A DNA stretch of 64,000 nucleotides from Flavobacterium reichenbachii (GCF_002217435.1 NZ_MUHF01000007.1:94950-158949), one strand, 5' to 3'. Counted from the first letter of the stretch, positions 1 through 9,743 are shown. Program-made: numbers and translations. The notes: a model not told the origin generated them from the letters alone.

Positions 1-2310
1 TCTTAACATAAGTTCAAAACCTTTCGAAGATGTTTGCCCACTGTTAATGATTGTTGCAGTTGCACCAGTTGCAGGAGAAATATCTAATGGAATAATACCG
101 TCAGTATTTACGTTTCTGTAGTATGATGCATCTATACCAATTCTGTCTTTGAATAATTTTAACTCAACACCCACTTCATATTCTGTAGTGAACTCAGGAG
201 TTAAATTAGCATTACTAATTGTGTTTTGGATTGTGTATCCTGCTAAGTTGTTAAAAGGAAACTCAACACCATCTGTAAATCCATCACCAAATATTGCTTT
301 TCTGTAAGCAGGCTGAGTTAAGTATGGATCTGCATCTCTACCTGTTTTAGAAGCGCCTACACGTAATTTACCATAAGTAAGCGCGTCTGATTGTATTTTG
401 AATGCGTCTGTGAAAATCAACGAAGCACTTACACCTGGATAGAAGAAACTTCTGTTGTCTTTTGGTAATGTTGAACTCCATTCGTTTCTTGCAACTACGT
501 TTAAGAAAAGGTAGCTGTCATAACTAAGAGATAAATCTCCAAATACTCCAAACAATGTTCTTTTTGAGTTATAAAGGTAAGCAGGGCTAAAAGTTTTGAT
601 ATTGTTCGTATTGATAATTCCAGGAAGAATCAATTCGGTTCCAATAGTTTGAGTTTGTTGGAAAGTTCTCTTATTATAATCTTGTCCAGCAGTCAAAGTT
701 GCTTTGAATTTTTCAGTAATGTCTTTATTGAAAGTAGCAATTAAAGTAGATGTAGTTTCTTGACGCGTAATATTATCGTAAGTTAAGTTTCCTAACGGAT
801 TACCCCCAGTGTAGATATCTTTGAAAAGAGTTCTTTCGTCAGATAAATGATCATTACCAAGACGGTAAGAAAGTTTAAAATCTTTAGCTACATCAAAAGC
901 AAAGTTTAAGCCTGTAATATATCTTTGGCTATCTGTACGTGCAGAGTTTTTGTAAGCACTCCAATATGGGTTGTCAAAAGCTCCTCCGCGGAAGTTAATT
1001 TGAGTTCCGTTTGGTCTTTCGTATCCGTATCCTTTTAAATCCCAAGATACAGGAGTATGGAATAATGCGAAAAATGGATTCCCTCCGTCTTGTCCTGCAT
1101 ATGCAAGATCTCCTTCAGAAGCATTGTAGCTTAAGTTAACTCCAGCTGTAAACTTACTGCTGAATTTGTAGTTACTGTTAAAACGACCATTGAATTTTTG
1201 GTATCCTTGGTTAGGAACAATAGAAGTTTGTTTAGATTGTCCAACAGATACAAACATATCGTAAGCATCAGTAGAGTTTGAAAGAGAAACGTTATTATTA
1301 TATGTAGTCCCTGTTTGTAGAAATTGTTTTCTAGGGTCGTAAACTTTCAATTGAATTTGTTGTGGCCCTAACCCTTGAGCGGCTCCAGCAGCAGCACTAG
1401 TTACAGTTTGTCCTGTAATTCTAGGTCCGAAAGATCTAGAACCACCTTCTGCATAAGTTACACCATTAGATCCCTGAGCATATTCAGTTTGAAAATCAGG
1501 TAAAACCAAAGCGTCATCAACACCTACTGAACTATTGAATTCAATTACAGGTTTTCCTTCTTTTCCAGATCCGGTTTTTGTAGTGATTAAAACAACACCA
1601 TTAGATCCGCGATTTCCATATAATACAGCTCCGGCAGCACCTTTAAGTATTGTTACGCTTGCGATATCATTAGGGTTAATGTCGGAAGCTCTGTTAGGGC
1701 TATTAAATCCTATTACAGTATTGCCATTTCCATCATTCGCATTACTCATTGGAATTCCATCAATAACATAAAGTGGTTCGTTGGCTCCAGTCAAAGATTT
1801 GTTTCCTCCTCTAATTACTAATCTACTAGCTTGTCCTGGAGCACCTCCAGAAGCAGTTACTTGTAGGCCTGAAACTTTTCCACTAAGAGCACTTACAACG
1901 TTTTGGTTGTTTCCTTTAGTAATGTCATTTCCAGATAATTTTGTTGTAGCATAACCAACAGCTTTGTCAGATTTTTTAATCCCTAATGCTGTTACAACTA
2001 CACTTTCTAGCTCAACAGAATTGTCGGCTAATTTTATGTTAATAGAAGTTGAAGTTGCAGCTACTTCTTGAGATTTCATCCCTATGTAGCTAAATACCAA
2101 GATTTGGCTTGGTGAAACTTTGATAGAGAATTTTCCATCAAAATCAGTTTGTGTTCCTGTTTTTGTTCCTTTAACTAATACACTAACACCTGGTAAAGGC
2201 ATTCCTGCATCGTCAGAAACTATTCCAGAAACAGCTCTTTCTTGCGCAAAAGTAAGTTGCGCAACTAGTACTAGAAAAAGTACTAGGAATCCATTGAACT
2301 TTAGTTTCAT
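1..2310 (-). CDS. SusC/RagA-family TonB-dependent outer-membrane receptor (3' end outside window)
   Basis: The reverse strand is open from the ATG at 2310 to the window edge, giving the first 770 residues. The N-terminus MKLKFNGFLVLFLVLVAQLTFAQ is a signal peptide. It is followed by a carboxypeptidase-regulatory-like domain (GIVSDDAGMPLPGVSVLVKG, about 30-110) and a TonB plug with the SusC hallmarks VIRGGNKSL, YVIDGVP and SDINPNDI plus GSNGVVLITTK, then aromatic-rich barrel strands. Family members normally have 1000 or more residues, so the barrel end and any SusD partner lie to the left. Role by family: TonB-driven import of an oligosaccharide or peptide across the outer membrane; the substrate is unknown. 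Its first 90 or so residues nearly match those of the SusC gene at 4087-7365. Confidence 0.93.
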   Translation of the reverse strand, partial: MKLKFNGFLVLFLVLVAQLTFAQERAVSGIVSDDAGMPLPGVSVLVKGTKTGTQTDFDGKFSIKVSPSQILVFSYIGMKSQEVAATSTSINIKLADNSVELESVVVTALGIKKSDKAVGYATTKLSGNDITKGNNQNVVSALSGKVSGLQVTASGGAPGQASRLVIRGGNKSLTGANEPLYVIDGIPMSNANDGNGNTVIGFNSPNRASDINPNDIASVTILKGAAGAVLYGNRGSNGVVLITTKTGSGKEGKPVIEFNSSVGVDDALVLPDFQTEYAQGSNGVTYAEGGSRSFGPRITGQTVTSAAAGAAQGLGPQQIQLKVYDPRKQFLQTGTTYNNNVSLSNSTDAYDMFVSVGQSKQTSIVPNQGYQKFNGRFNSNYKFSSKFTAGVNLSYNASEGDLAYAGQDGGNPFFALFHTPVSWDLKGYGYERPNGTQINFRGGAFDNPYWSAYKNSARTDSQRYITGLNFAFDVAKDFKLSYRLGNDHLSDERTLFKDIYTGGNPLGNLTYDNITRQETTSTLIATFNKDITEKFKATLTAGQDYNKRTFQQTQTIGTELILPGIINTNNIKTFSPAYLYNSKRTLFGVFGDLSLSYDSYLFLNVVARNEWSSTLPKDNRSFFYPGVSASLIFTDAFKIQSDALTYGKLRVGASKTGRDADPYLTQPAYRKAIFGDGFTDGVEFPFNNLAGYTIQNTISNANLTPEFTTEYEVGVELKLFKDRIGIDASYYRNVNTDGIIPLDISPATGATATIINSGQTSSKGFELMLR

Positions 2311-2375
2311 TTTTAAATATTTTGAATTAGTAAGACAAAAATCTTAATAATTTGTTAATCTACCTAATGTAAAAA
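2311..2375 (-). promoter_or_regulatory. Conserved leader/upstream region of the first susC
   Basis: Read on the minus strand, the 65 bases before the ATG align closely with the same interval upstream of the second susC (7366-7430). Both carry ACATTAGG, then TTAACAAATTATTA, then TACTAATTCAAAAT. No clean TAnnTTTG promoter box is seen; the conserved block is the best candidate for promoter and 5' leader. The rest of the 304-base gap (2376-2562) is A/T-rich with nothing recognisable, followed by the susD terminator. Confidence 0.5.
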
Positions 2376-2562
2376 CCTTTTTTTTTAGTTAAATAATGGC
2401 TTTATAAGAAGATGTTGTTTATTTATGGTTAAAAAAACGTTATAAATTAAGTATTCTTAGAATATAGTTAAAAATATGATAATAATGAAATTTCGTAAAT
2501 TATTCACAATGTTAAATTTTAACACTTGATAATCAATTTAACTCTTTTTTGTAACTTTTTAA

Positions 2563-2592
2563 ACAAAAAAACCACCCTGATTAGGGTGGTTT
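2563..2592 (-). terminator. Intrinsic terminator after susD
   Basis: Stem ACCACCCT (2571-2578) pairs with AGGGTGGT (2583-2590) around a 4-base loop. On the minus strand it is followed by a run of T (2570 down to 2565). It lies 23 bases past the susD stop and insulates the next susC downstream. Confidence 0.9.
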
Positions 2593-2614
2593 CTATTGAA
2601 ATATGTCTTAAATA

Positions 2615-4075
2615 TTAAAATTTATCCCAAAATAGCTTTGTAGTAACTGCGTCACCACCTATTGCTTGACTAGCTGCTGTGTAGCTGGCTTTGTTTAAGG
2701 ATTGTTCTATAATAGGGTAAGTATAACGAACAGGAATGTCAGAAACTGCATCAGCAGGTTTTACTAAAACAGGATAATCCAATCTTCTGTAAGTTGAGTA
2801 ACCTTCAAATGAATTATTGTAATATGCAATCCAGCTTTGAGTTCCAATTTTTTGTTTCCAAGTTCCTGCAGCTGTTGCATAAGCAACACTTGGGTTGGCT
2901 AAATAAGCCGTCGCTTCTGCAGTAGTACCGCCCCAATCTAAAATTGATGCTGTAATTGCTGCATTATAATGTGCTGCCGCAACTGCAGGAGTTCCGTATA
3001 ATGATCTTTCAGCTGCTTCTGCTAATAAAAATTGAGCTCCTGCATAATCTAAAATTGTTCCTGGATAATCTGGGATTTGTAATGTTTTAGATATATGTGT
3101 GTAATTATTGAATGAATTGCTTCCTCCGTTTGTACCTCCAACGTATTCTATTTCTGGAGTTGCAGGGTTGTCAAGATTATTATCAAAATACTTAGAACGT
3201 CTTGGGTCGTTTAGATTGTTCATAGCATTTATTAATGTGCTTGTTGGAACAAAATCAGAACGGCCGCTAGCTACAAGATCCACATATAAAGGATTTGTAT
3301 TTGGAGTCGCCGTTAAATATTTGAAATCTGCATTGTCATCATTAGAAGTGAATACAAGTGGTGCAGCACTAGATACAGTTGCTTGGGCTAAAGCTGTTTC
3401 AGAAGGTATGTCTGAGATAGTAATACCTAATCTTAGCTTAAGTGTATTTGCAAATTTAATCCACTTAGACACATCACCAGCATATATTCTGTCGTTGTCC
3501 CCAAAGCTTGCGCCACCTGTGTTAAGATTTGCTATCGCTTTATTCAATCTTACAATTAGATCTTTATAAATTGTTAAGCCATCATCGTATTTAGGTGTTT
3601 TGTAAGTCAAGTTTAATGCTTGAGAATATGGAACATCTCCAAAAGTTTCTACTAATATTGCATAAGTGTAAACATTCAAAACTTCGATTATTGCAAGTTT
3701 GTTTTGTTTATTTAATGGGTTTTCTGTTAAACCCACTGCAGTATTTGAAATGTTTTTTGCACTTTGATCTAAATCTTTTAGAACATCTTTGTATAAATAC
3801 TGCCAGTGTTGTTCTGGAATTGTTCTTGTTACTAAATCATAGTTACTTTCATCAGTATATACTGTTTCTGTCCAGTATTGATTTATTAATCTGAAAACAT
3901 TATCATTAACATTTGTGCTCATCATCTGGTCTACCAAGCTTTTTTCAGCACTAGTAAATAGAACTTCACCAGGCACATTTGCCGGGTCTTTTACGTTTAC
4001 GTTTAATTTCTCTAAATCATCGGAACAAGACGCAAGTGTTGCTGCAGTGAGTAGAATTAAAAATATCTTTTTCAT
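2615..4075 (-). CDS. SusD/RagB-family nutrient-binding outer-membrane lipoprotein
   Basis: 486 residues. The N-terminus MKKIFLILLTAATLASC is a lipoprotein signal peptide with lipobox Cys17, so the mature protein is anchored in the outer membrane and surface-exposed by family precedent. The body resembles the SusD-like_2 group: an alpha-helical, TPR-like N-terminal half (QYWTETVYTDESNYDL, then KLAIIEVLNVYTYAILVETFGDVPYS) and a C-terminal YRRLDYPVL region. It begins 11 bases after the SusC gene at 4087-7365, so the two form a SusC-SusD lid-and-channel pair on one transcript. A strong terminator follows. No glycoside hydrolase, sensor or sigma/anti-sigma gene is adjacent, so the ligand cannot be predicted. 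Confidence 0.95.
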   Translation of the reverse strand: MKKIFLILLTAATLASCSDDLEKLNVNVKDPANVPGEVLFTSAEKSLVDQMMSTNVNDNVFRLINQYWTETVYTDESNYDLVTRTIPEQHWQYLYKDVLKDLDQSAKNISNTAVGLTENPLNKQNKLAIIEVLNVYTYAILVETFGDVPYSQALNLTYKTPKYDDGLTIYKDLIVRLNKAIANLNTGGASFGDNDRIYAGDVSKWIKFANTLKLRLGITISDIPSETALAQATVSSAAPLVFTSNDDNADFKYLTATPNTNPLYVDLVASGRSDFVPTSTLINAMNNLNDPRRSKYFDNNLDNPATPEIEYVGGTNGGSNSFNNYTHISKTLQIPDYPGTILDYAGAQFLLAEAAERSLYGTPAVAAAHYNAAITASILDWGGTTAEATAYLANPSVAYATAAGTWKQKIGTQSWIAYYNNSFEGYSTYRRLDYPVLVKPADAVSDIPVRYTYPIIEQSLNKASYTAASQAIGGDAVTTKLFWDKF

Positions 4076-4086
4076 GATTTCTTTTT

Positions 4087-7000
4087 TTAAAATTGGATTT
4101 TAATGTTAAAGCTAATGTCTCTAGTAGATGGTAAAGATCCTGTTGAGTAGCCTTGTAAGTTACCTGCTCCTAATCCTGATTCAGGATCTGCATCTGGTAA
4201 ATTTTTGTGAATAATCCAAAGGTTAGTTCCAACGATACTGAAAGTCATTCCGTTCATAAAAGTATTTTTTAATGCTTTTTCTGTAAGCGAATATGAGATT
4301 GCAGTTTGTCTTAATTTAATATAGCTTGCATCATAAACAAATGCTTCGTCTGGTAAACCTCTTCTGTATCCTTGTGCTCCAAATCGGCTTGCATTAATTC
4401 TTGTTGTATTTGCAGTTCCATCTGGATTTACACCTGGATTTATAAATCCACCACTATCACTTCCTGTAGTTATAGGGTTTCTTACAGGATTTCCAAGGTC
4501 ATTTGTAAAAGCTGTATCATCATATAATCCTGTTGCCATACCATAATAACGGTCTAATGAGAATATCTGACCACCTTTTTGCATGTCAATTAAAAATTCT
4601 AATGAGAAATTTTTATAGGTAAATTTGTTGTTAAGACCTCCAGTCCATTCTGGATTTGCATTTCCAATCACATTGTCTGAAGTTGAAGTTTTGATGTATT
4701 GACCATTAGCAGGATCAACTACTCTTTGTCCATTTAAGTATGTATATTGAGTACCGTAAATTACTCCGTATGGTTGACCAACTTGAGCATTAATAGTAAC
4801 TCCACCTTGGAAAGAACCTAATTGAAGGTTGTCGATACCATCTAATAATTCTACCACTTTGTTTCTGTTTCTAGCCCAGTTCACATTAACATCCCATGAA
4901 AAACTGTCTGTTTTTATAGGTGTACCGTTTAATGAAACTTCGATACCTTTGTTTTCTATTTCTCCTGCATTAATTAATTCATATAGATAACCAGTTGAAG
5001 ATGTTAATCTTAATGGAATGATTTGATCAATTGAGTTAGATTTATAGTAAGAAACATCTAGTCCTAATCTCTTTTTAAAGAATGATAATTCTATACCAGC
5101 TTCGTAACTTTTTGTACGTTCTGGTTTTAGATTTGGATTGTTTTTAGTGTCTTTTACAGATGCAGAACCAGCACCGATAGCTGTGTTTACTGCATAGGTA
5201 TCTAAAATTCTGTCAAAACCTGGACTATTTCCAACTTCAGCATAGTTAAGTCTTACTTTACCAAATGAGAACCAGTCAGCTGTTATGAATTTTGAAAACA
5301 CAAAACTTGATGATACAGAAGGGTAGAAGTATGAACTGTTTGCTTCTGGAAGAGTAGAAGAATGGTCTCTTCTAATTGTTCCTTCTAAAAACAAGAAGTC
5401 ATCGTATCCAAAAGAAGCACTTCCGTAAATACCGTCAACTCCTATTGATTCGTCTCTCTCTATTGGAGCAAGCATTGGAGCGCTTGTGTTTTGTAGTGCA
5501 TAAAGACCTGGAATTGCAAGACCTCCGTTTGTAGCAGCCCAGATTGAATTGTAGTAACTTCTTCTGATGTTAACACCTGCTACACCTTTAAGATTTAATT
5601 TTTCTGTTAGATTAGTGTTGTAGTTCAACATAAAATCATAGTTGTACTCACTAAATCCAATATTTCTTCTTGAATATCCTGATGGAGCCGGGTTTCTGTT
5701 GATACTTCCGTCACCTCCTCCGGTTCCAATACCAAAGTTTGAAGGTACACTACCTACAGCTCTTCTTTCTTCTTGAATTTCGTCATAAGTATCTACAGAC
5801 ATTCTTCCATAAGCGTCTAGCCAGCTTGCAATTTTATAGTTTAATGAAACATTACCAATAAATCTGTTTCTACTGTCTGACTCATAGTTTTCATAACGTT
5901 GGAAGTAAGGGTTGTCCCAAAAAATAGGTGTAGAATTAGTAGTTGAATTTGGATTCCAAGATACGTTTCTGCCAGTAAGTTCGTAAGCTTGTTTCAAATC
6001 TTTAAGATCAACATTTGTCTGCCACCATTGTCTAAAGTTTCCAGCAATGTTATCATTGTATCCAGTAGTATTTCTACCAATTGTACTGGTTCTTGTAAAG
6101 TTACCATATCCGGCTACAGTTAATCTGTCATTGATTAGAGTAGATCCGCTTAAAGTAAAAGTATTTCTTTTTAATGTGCTGTTAGGTAAAAGACCTTTTT
6201 GATCAAGGTTGTTTATACCTAATCTTAAATACCCATTTTCTAAACCTTTGTCGATAGAAATAGAATTTGTCAAAGCCAATGGTTTTTCAAAAAATGTTAT
6301 AGGGCCATTTTTTGCATTAATCCATGGAGTAGCTTTCATGTAGTTTGGAGACTCAGGATAGAATGCGTCCCATTGATATACCAATAAATTAGGATCAAAA
6401 GCCTGTCCGTAAGAAGCGTCTTCAGTTAACGGAGTTACATTATCCAAGATTCCATCTCCATCAATATCTTTATGATCAAGGTAAGAATCTTCGTCAGGAC
6501 CGTAGTATGCACCGTATCCTGCGCCATATTGTTTTTGATATTTTATAAAAGTACTCTTATCAACAGATCCCGTTGTTACTCCCGAGTTTACTGTAATAGA
6601 ATATCCTTTTGCTCTTTTGCTTCCTTTTTTAGTTGTAATAACTACAACCCCATTGGCAGCTCTAGATCCGTATAATGCACTTGCAGCTGATCCTTTAAGT
6701 ACGTTTACAGATTCAATGTCTTCTGGGTTAATATCAGATGCAGCACTACCATAGTCGTAACCTGCTCCTGATTGTTCTTGATCTCTTGAGTTTGAATTGT
6801 TGTTGCTGATAGGAACTCCGTCAATTACAAACAGAGCTTGGTTGTTTCCTGTTAAAGATGAGTTTCCTCTAATTACGATATTAGTAGATCCTCCAAAATT
6901 TGTTGTTCTTTTTACTTGTACACCAGAAACTTTACCAGAAATAGAGTTTACAAAGTTGTCACTCTTAACTGCAGCAAGACTTTCTCCTTTTACTTCCTGT

Positions 7001-7365
7001 GTGGCGTATCCAAGAGATTTTTTCTCTCTTGATAATCCTAATGCTGTTACAACAACTCCCTCAAGTTGTTGTGCATCTCCTGATAATTTCGCGTTAACTG
7101 ATGTAGAAGTTGCTGCAAATTCTTGCGATTTCATCCCAATGTAGCTAAATATTAAAACTTGGCTTGGTGATGCTTTGATAGAATATTTTCCGTCAAAATC
7201 TGTTTGTGTTCCAGTTTTTGTGCCTTTAACTAGTACACTTACTCCTGGTAGGGGCATGCCTGCGTCGTCGGTAACTATACCGGAAACGGCTCTTTCTTGC
7301 GCAAAGGTTAGTTGCGCGAATAGTACTAATAATAGCACTAAAAACCCATTGAACTTTGGTTTCAT
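4087..7365 (-). CDS. SusC/RagA-family TonB-linked outer-membrane protein
   Basis: 1092 residues, full length for SusC. Signal peptide MKPKFNGFLVLLLVLFAQLTFAQ; carboxypeptidase-like regulatory domain to about residue 100; plug domain with VIRGNSSLTG, FVIDGVPISNNNS, SDINPEDIESV and GSRAANGVVVITTKKG; then a long 22-strand-type barrel ending in ISFNIKIQF with the terminal Phe typical of outer-membrane proteins. There is no N-terminal STN domain, so signalling to an ECF anti-sigma factor is unlikely. It lies directly upstream of susD (11 bases) and has a leader shared with the neighbouring susC. Role by family: TonB-ExbBD-powered uptake with SusD as lid. Confidence 0.96.
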   Translation of the reverse strand: MKPKFNGFLVLLLVLFAQLTFAQERAVSGIVTDDAGMPLPGVSVLVKGTKTGTQTDFDGKYSIKASPSQVLIFSYIGMKSQEFAATSTSVNAKLSGDAQQLEGVVVTALGLSREKKSLGYATQEVKGESLAAVKSDNFVNSISGKVSGVQVKRTTNFGGSTNIVIRGNSSLTGNNQALFVIDGVPISNNNSNSRDQEQSGAGYDYGSAASDINPEDIESVNVLKGSAASALYGSRAANGVVVITTKKGSKRAKGYSITVNSGVTTGSVDKSTFIKYQKQYGAGYGAYYGPDEDSYLDHKDIDGDGILDNVTPLTEDASYGQAFDPNLLVYQWDAFYPESPNYMKATPWINAKNGPITFFEKPLALTNSISIDKGLENGYLRLGINNLDQKGLLPNSTLKRNTFTLSGSTLINDRLTVAGYGNFTRTSTIGRNTTGYNDNIAGNFRQWWQTNVDLKDLKQAYELTGRNVSWNPNSTTNSTPIFWDNPYFQRYENYESDSRNRFIGNVSLNYKIASWLDAYGRMSVDTYDEIQEERRAVGSVPSNFGIGTGGGDGSINRNPAPSGYSRRNIGFSEYNYDFMLNYNTNLTEKLNLKGVAGVNIRRSYYNSIWAATNGGLAIPGLYALQNTSAPMLAPIERDESIGVDGIYGSASFGYDDFLFLEGTIRRDHSSTLPEANSSYFYPSVSSSFVFSKFITADWFSFGKVRLNYAEVGNSPGFDRILDTYAVNTAIGAGSASVKDTKNNPNLKPERTKSYEAGIELSFFKKRLGLDVSYYKSNSIDQIIPLRLTSSTGYLYELINAGEIENKGIEVSLNGTPIKTDSFSWDVNVNWARNRNKVVELLDGIDNLQLGSFQGGVTINAQVGQPYGVIYGTQYTYLNGQRVVDPANGQYIKTSTSDNVIGNANPEWTGGLNNKFTYKNFSLEFLIDMQKGGQIFSLDRYYGMATGLYDDTAFTNDLGNPVRNPITTGSDSGGFINPGVNPDGTANTTRINASRFGAQGYRRGLPDEAFVYDASYIKLRQTAISYSLTEKALKNTFMNGMTFSIVGTNLWIIHKNLPDADPESGLGAGNLQGYSTGSLPSTRDISFNIKIQF

Positions 7366-7430
7366 ATTAAATAATTATTTTGAATTAGTAGTACAATATT
7401 CATAATAATTTGTTAACATTCCTAATGTTA
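7366..7430 (-). promoter_or_regulatory. Conserved leader/upstream region of the second susC
   Basis: Counterpart of 2311-2375: the same order of ACATTAGG, TTAACAAATTATTA and TACTAATTCAAAAT before the ATG on the minus strand. Conservation outside the coding region suggests a shared promoter or operator, or recent duplication. No terminator is visible between this region and the stop of the gene at 7454, so read-through from that gene is possible. Confidence 0.5.
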
Positions 7431-7453
7431 TGGTAAGGTTTTTTTGATAAAGG

Positions 7454-9154
7454 TTAAAATTTAACATTATAACAGATGTTTAATAAGCTGTTATAAAATT
7501 TTATTTCCTCGCTATTTGTAGTGCCGTTGGCTATTGAGATTTTTAATAAACCACTTTTAGTTAGTAAGCCTAATCCTACCCCGAAAGATAGTAAATTTCT
7601 TATTTTCTTATTGTTATTAAAGCTTGTCTGGTCTTGATATATACCGTAATCTAAAATGCTGTGGAGGTACAAATTTGAGGATGTTAGATACCTATATTCC
7701 GTCATCAATAAATTTACATTATTTCCTTGTAAACTATTTTCAGAAAAACCTCTAATGGAGTTCATGCCTCCAAATCTAAATAGTTCATTAGTTATATAAT
7801 TTTTACTTTTTAAGAAATAATTCTGTGAGTTAACATAAAAGAAATTTTTATCATTTAACTCAAAGTTATAAGATAAATTAAGTGATGTGTAAAACTGCTT
7901 ACTCGGCTGTGCAGTCTCTAAGCTGTTGTTAGTATTTCTTTTTCCGTATCCGATAATACAGTTTAAAAATATTTTCTGAGGATAAAGAATATTTTCGTTA
8001 TCTAATTTTTTATAACTATAAGTAGAAGTGGTATATGAATTTTTAAAATCACTAATAGAAGAATTATTGGTGTTTTGAATATCGCTGGATTCTGTAGATT
8101 GATATCCTAAATATATTTTTGAATTATAGTTGATATAATACCCTAAGTCAATGCTGGTTTTAGTGTTTTGAAAAGTGCTGTCTTGTTTGAAAATATTCAA
8201 TTGAGCTTTGATTCCTAGTGATGATCTAAAGATATAGGGAACTTCTAATTTTGCATTAAAGGTTTTTTGCTGATTTCCATCGCTCTTCCAGTATAAAGAA
8301 AATTGTTCTCCAGCACGAAGGGTGTTAATAAGTGAAATGTCAAGATATCCATTAAGGATTAGTTTTTTATTTTCGTTATTAGAAAATCCAATATAGCCAT
8401 CAAAAGTATTGGCCTTTCTTTTTTCTATATAAGCATAAATTTTAGTTGAATCAGTTGTAAATAAGATTTCGGGATATTTTGTCTGATTTACAAATTCAAA
8501 ACTATTTATATCGTCATAAAGTTCTTTAATGGTTTCTTGGTTAAAAGTCTTGTTTAAATATTTTTTATTAAGCTGTTTGAAATGTGCTTTTGGAAAAAAA
8601 TTATTTGAATCCTGATTTACATAATTAATTATAATGGAATTTAAGCTTCGTTTTTTTTCGGATTTAAAATTTAATGACGCTGTTATTATGGAATTCTTTT
8701 TTTGAATGTTTTCAAGTTTGATTTTTGTTAATGCAAAACCCCTCTTTTCAGCATCGATTATTTTTTGATTTAAATAGCTTTCAATCTTTTCGTAAGGAAT
8801 AATTAAAGTGTCATTTTGTATTTTATCTGAACTAAGAAAAAATATATTTGTACCTATATATATATGTATCTCTTTTATTTTGTTTTTTAAGCTTATTTTG
8901 GAGATATAAGTGCTGTCATTATTTTGTAATGTTTCTTGTATAGAGTTGTCTATGAAGCCTTGTTTTGAAAGGTTTAACGATGTTTTTTGTATTTCTGCAA
9001 ATAATGATTTTAAGTTAAAATGTTTTGGGTTGTATTTTAATGAGTCAATAATTTGACTTTCTGATATATTAGAACCTTCAATTTTTAAATAAAAATTTTG
9101 TGCATATCCAGAAATGCTGATACAAAAAAAGAAGATGTATAAAAACTGTTTCAA
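7454..9154 (-). CDS. Omp85/BamA-like outer-membrane barrel protein
   Basis: About 566 residues from a TTG start at 9154. That start gives a compact signal peptide, (M)KQFLYIFFFCISISGYAQ. The open frame extends to an ATG at 9193, but that ATG overlaps a likely promoter box. The N-terminal 220 or so residues contain POTRA-like segments (IIDAEKRGFALTKIKLENI). The C-terminal half is strand-rich and contains FRFGGMNSIRGFSENSLQG, matching the conserved RGF/Y motif of the Omp85 barrel, and ends in CYNVKF with terminal Phe. It is shorter than BamA (about 800), so probably a TamA/surface-antigen-like paralogue. It is divergent from rpsL. Exact function unknown. Confidence 0.75.
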   Translation of the reverse strand: MKQFLYIFFFCISISGYAQNFYLKIEGSNISESQIIDSLKYNPKHFNLKSLFAEIQKTSLNLSKQGFIDNSIQETLQNNDSTYISKISLKNKIKEIHIYIGTNIFFLSSDKIQNDTLIIPYEKIESYLNQKIIDAEKRGFALTKIKLENIQKKNSIITASLNFKSEKKRSLNSIIINYVNQDSNNFFPKAHFKQLNKKYLNKTFNQETIKELYDDINSFEFVNQTKYPEILFTTDSTKIYAYIEKRKANTFDGYIGFSNNENKKLILNGYLDISLINTLRAGEQFSLYWKSDGNQQKTFNAKLEVPYIFRSSLGIKAQLNIFKQDSTFQNTKTSIDLGYYINYNSKIYLGYQSTESSDIQNTNNSSISDFKNSYTTSTYSYKKLDNENILYPQKIFLNCIIGYGKRNTNNSLETAQPSKQFYTSLNLSYNFELNDKNFFYVNSQNYFLKSKNYITNELFRFGGMNSIRGFSENSLQGNNVNLLMTEYRYLTSSNLYLHSILDYGIYQDQTSFNNNKKIRNLLSFGVGLGLLTKSGLLKISIANGTTNSEEIKFYNSLLNICYNVKF

Positions 9155-9183
9155 AGTAATCGTTTCATTTATTAAAAGTATTG

Positions 9184-9191
9184 CAAATATC
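9184..9191 (-). promoter_or_regulatory. Probable -7 promoter element of the Omp85-like gene
   Basis: On the minus strand GATATTTG differs by one base from the Bacteroidota TAnnTTTG box. It overlaps the ATG at 9193-9191, so a transcript starting here would lack that ATG, favouring the TTG start at 9154. No convincing -33 TTG is seen at the right distance. Confidence 0.4.
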
Positions 9192-9251
9192 AATTGTTTG
9201 TTTGTAAAAACATAAGCTTAAATAATGTTATTGAAAATTAATAGATTAACG

Positions 9252-9282
9252 TTTGTATAGTGAAAAATATTTTATACATTTG
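9252..9282 (+). promoter_or_regulatory. Promoter of the rpsL operon
   Basis: TTTG at 9252-9255, a 19-base spacer and TACATTTG at 9275-9282 match the Flavobacterium -33/-7 consensus exactly. Transcription would start near 9288, giving a leader of about 50 bases before rpsL. Confidence 0.85.
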
Positions 9283-9336
9283 CAACCCCGTAAAAAGCGG
9301 GAATTTAATATACATAATAAATTTTTAGTATTAATT

Positions 9337-9720
9337 ATGCCAACAATTCAACAATTAGTAAGAACAGGAAGAACTCAGATAACTAAGAAGAGTAAATCGG
9401 TTGCTTTAGATTCTTGTCCTCAAAGAAGAGGGGTTTGTACGCGTGTTTACACTACTACACCAAAAAAACCAAACTCTGCAATGCGTAAAGTAGCGCGTGT
9501 ACGTTTGACAAATGGTAATGAAGTAAATGCTTACATCCCTGGAGAAGGACACAATTTACAAGAGCACTCGATAGTATTAGTTAGAGGCGGAAGGGTAAAA
9601 GATTTACCAGGTGTTAGATATCATATCGTTCGTGGAGCGCTTGACACGTCAGGAGTTGCAGGAAGAACGCAAAGAAGATCTAAGTACGGTGCTAAACGCC
9701 CAAAAGAAGCAAAAAAGTAA
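9337..9720 (+). CDS. rpsL: 30S ribosomal protein S12
   Basis: 127 residues starting [12 protein letters not shown], the usual S12 start; an upstream in-frame ATG at 9253 lies inside the promoter and is not used. S12 sits at the decoding centre and controls accuracy. The loops [13 protein letters not shown] (Lys43) and [14 protein letters not shown] are intact and of the streptomycin-sensitive sequence type. First gene of the str-type operon; rpsG follows after 23 bases. Confidence 0.98.
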
Positions 9721-9743
9721 TTTAAAACTTTTAAGAAAAAGAC

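Noticed and set aside
6797..7144. 115-codon plus-strand frame antisense to susC
   Set aside because: Mirror of susC codon usage with no start context, no family resemblance and full overlap with a well-supported gene. Other antisense frames (3108-3569, 32178-32459, 26598-26843) were dropped for the same reason.
9253..9336. N-terminal extension of rpsL from an upstream ATG
   Set aside because: The extension overlaps the consensus promoter (9252-9282); S12 starts universally at the MPTIQQL-type sequence at 9337.
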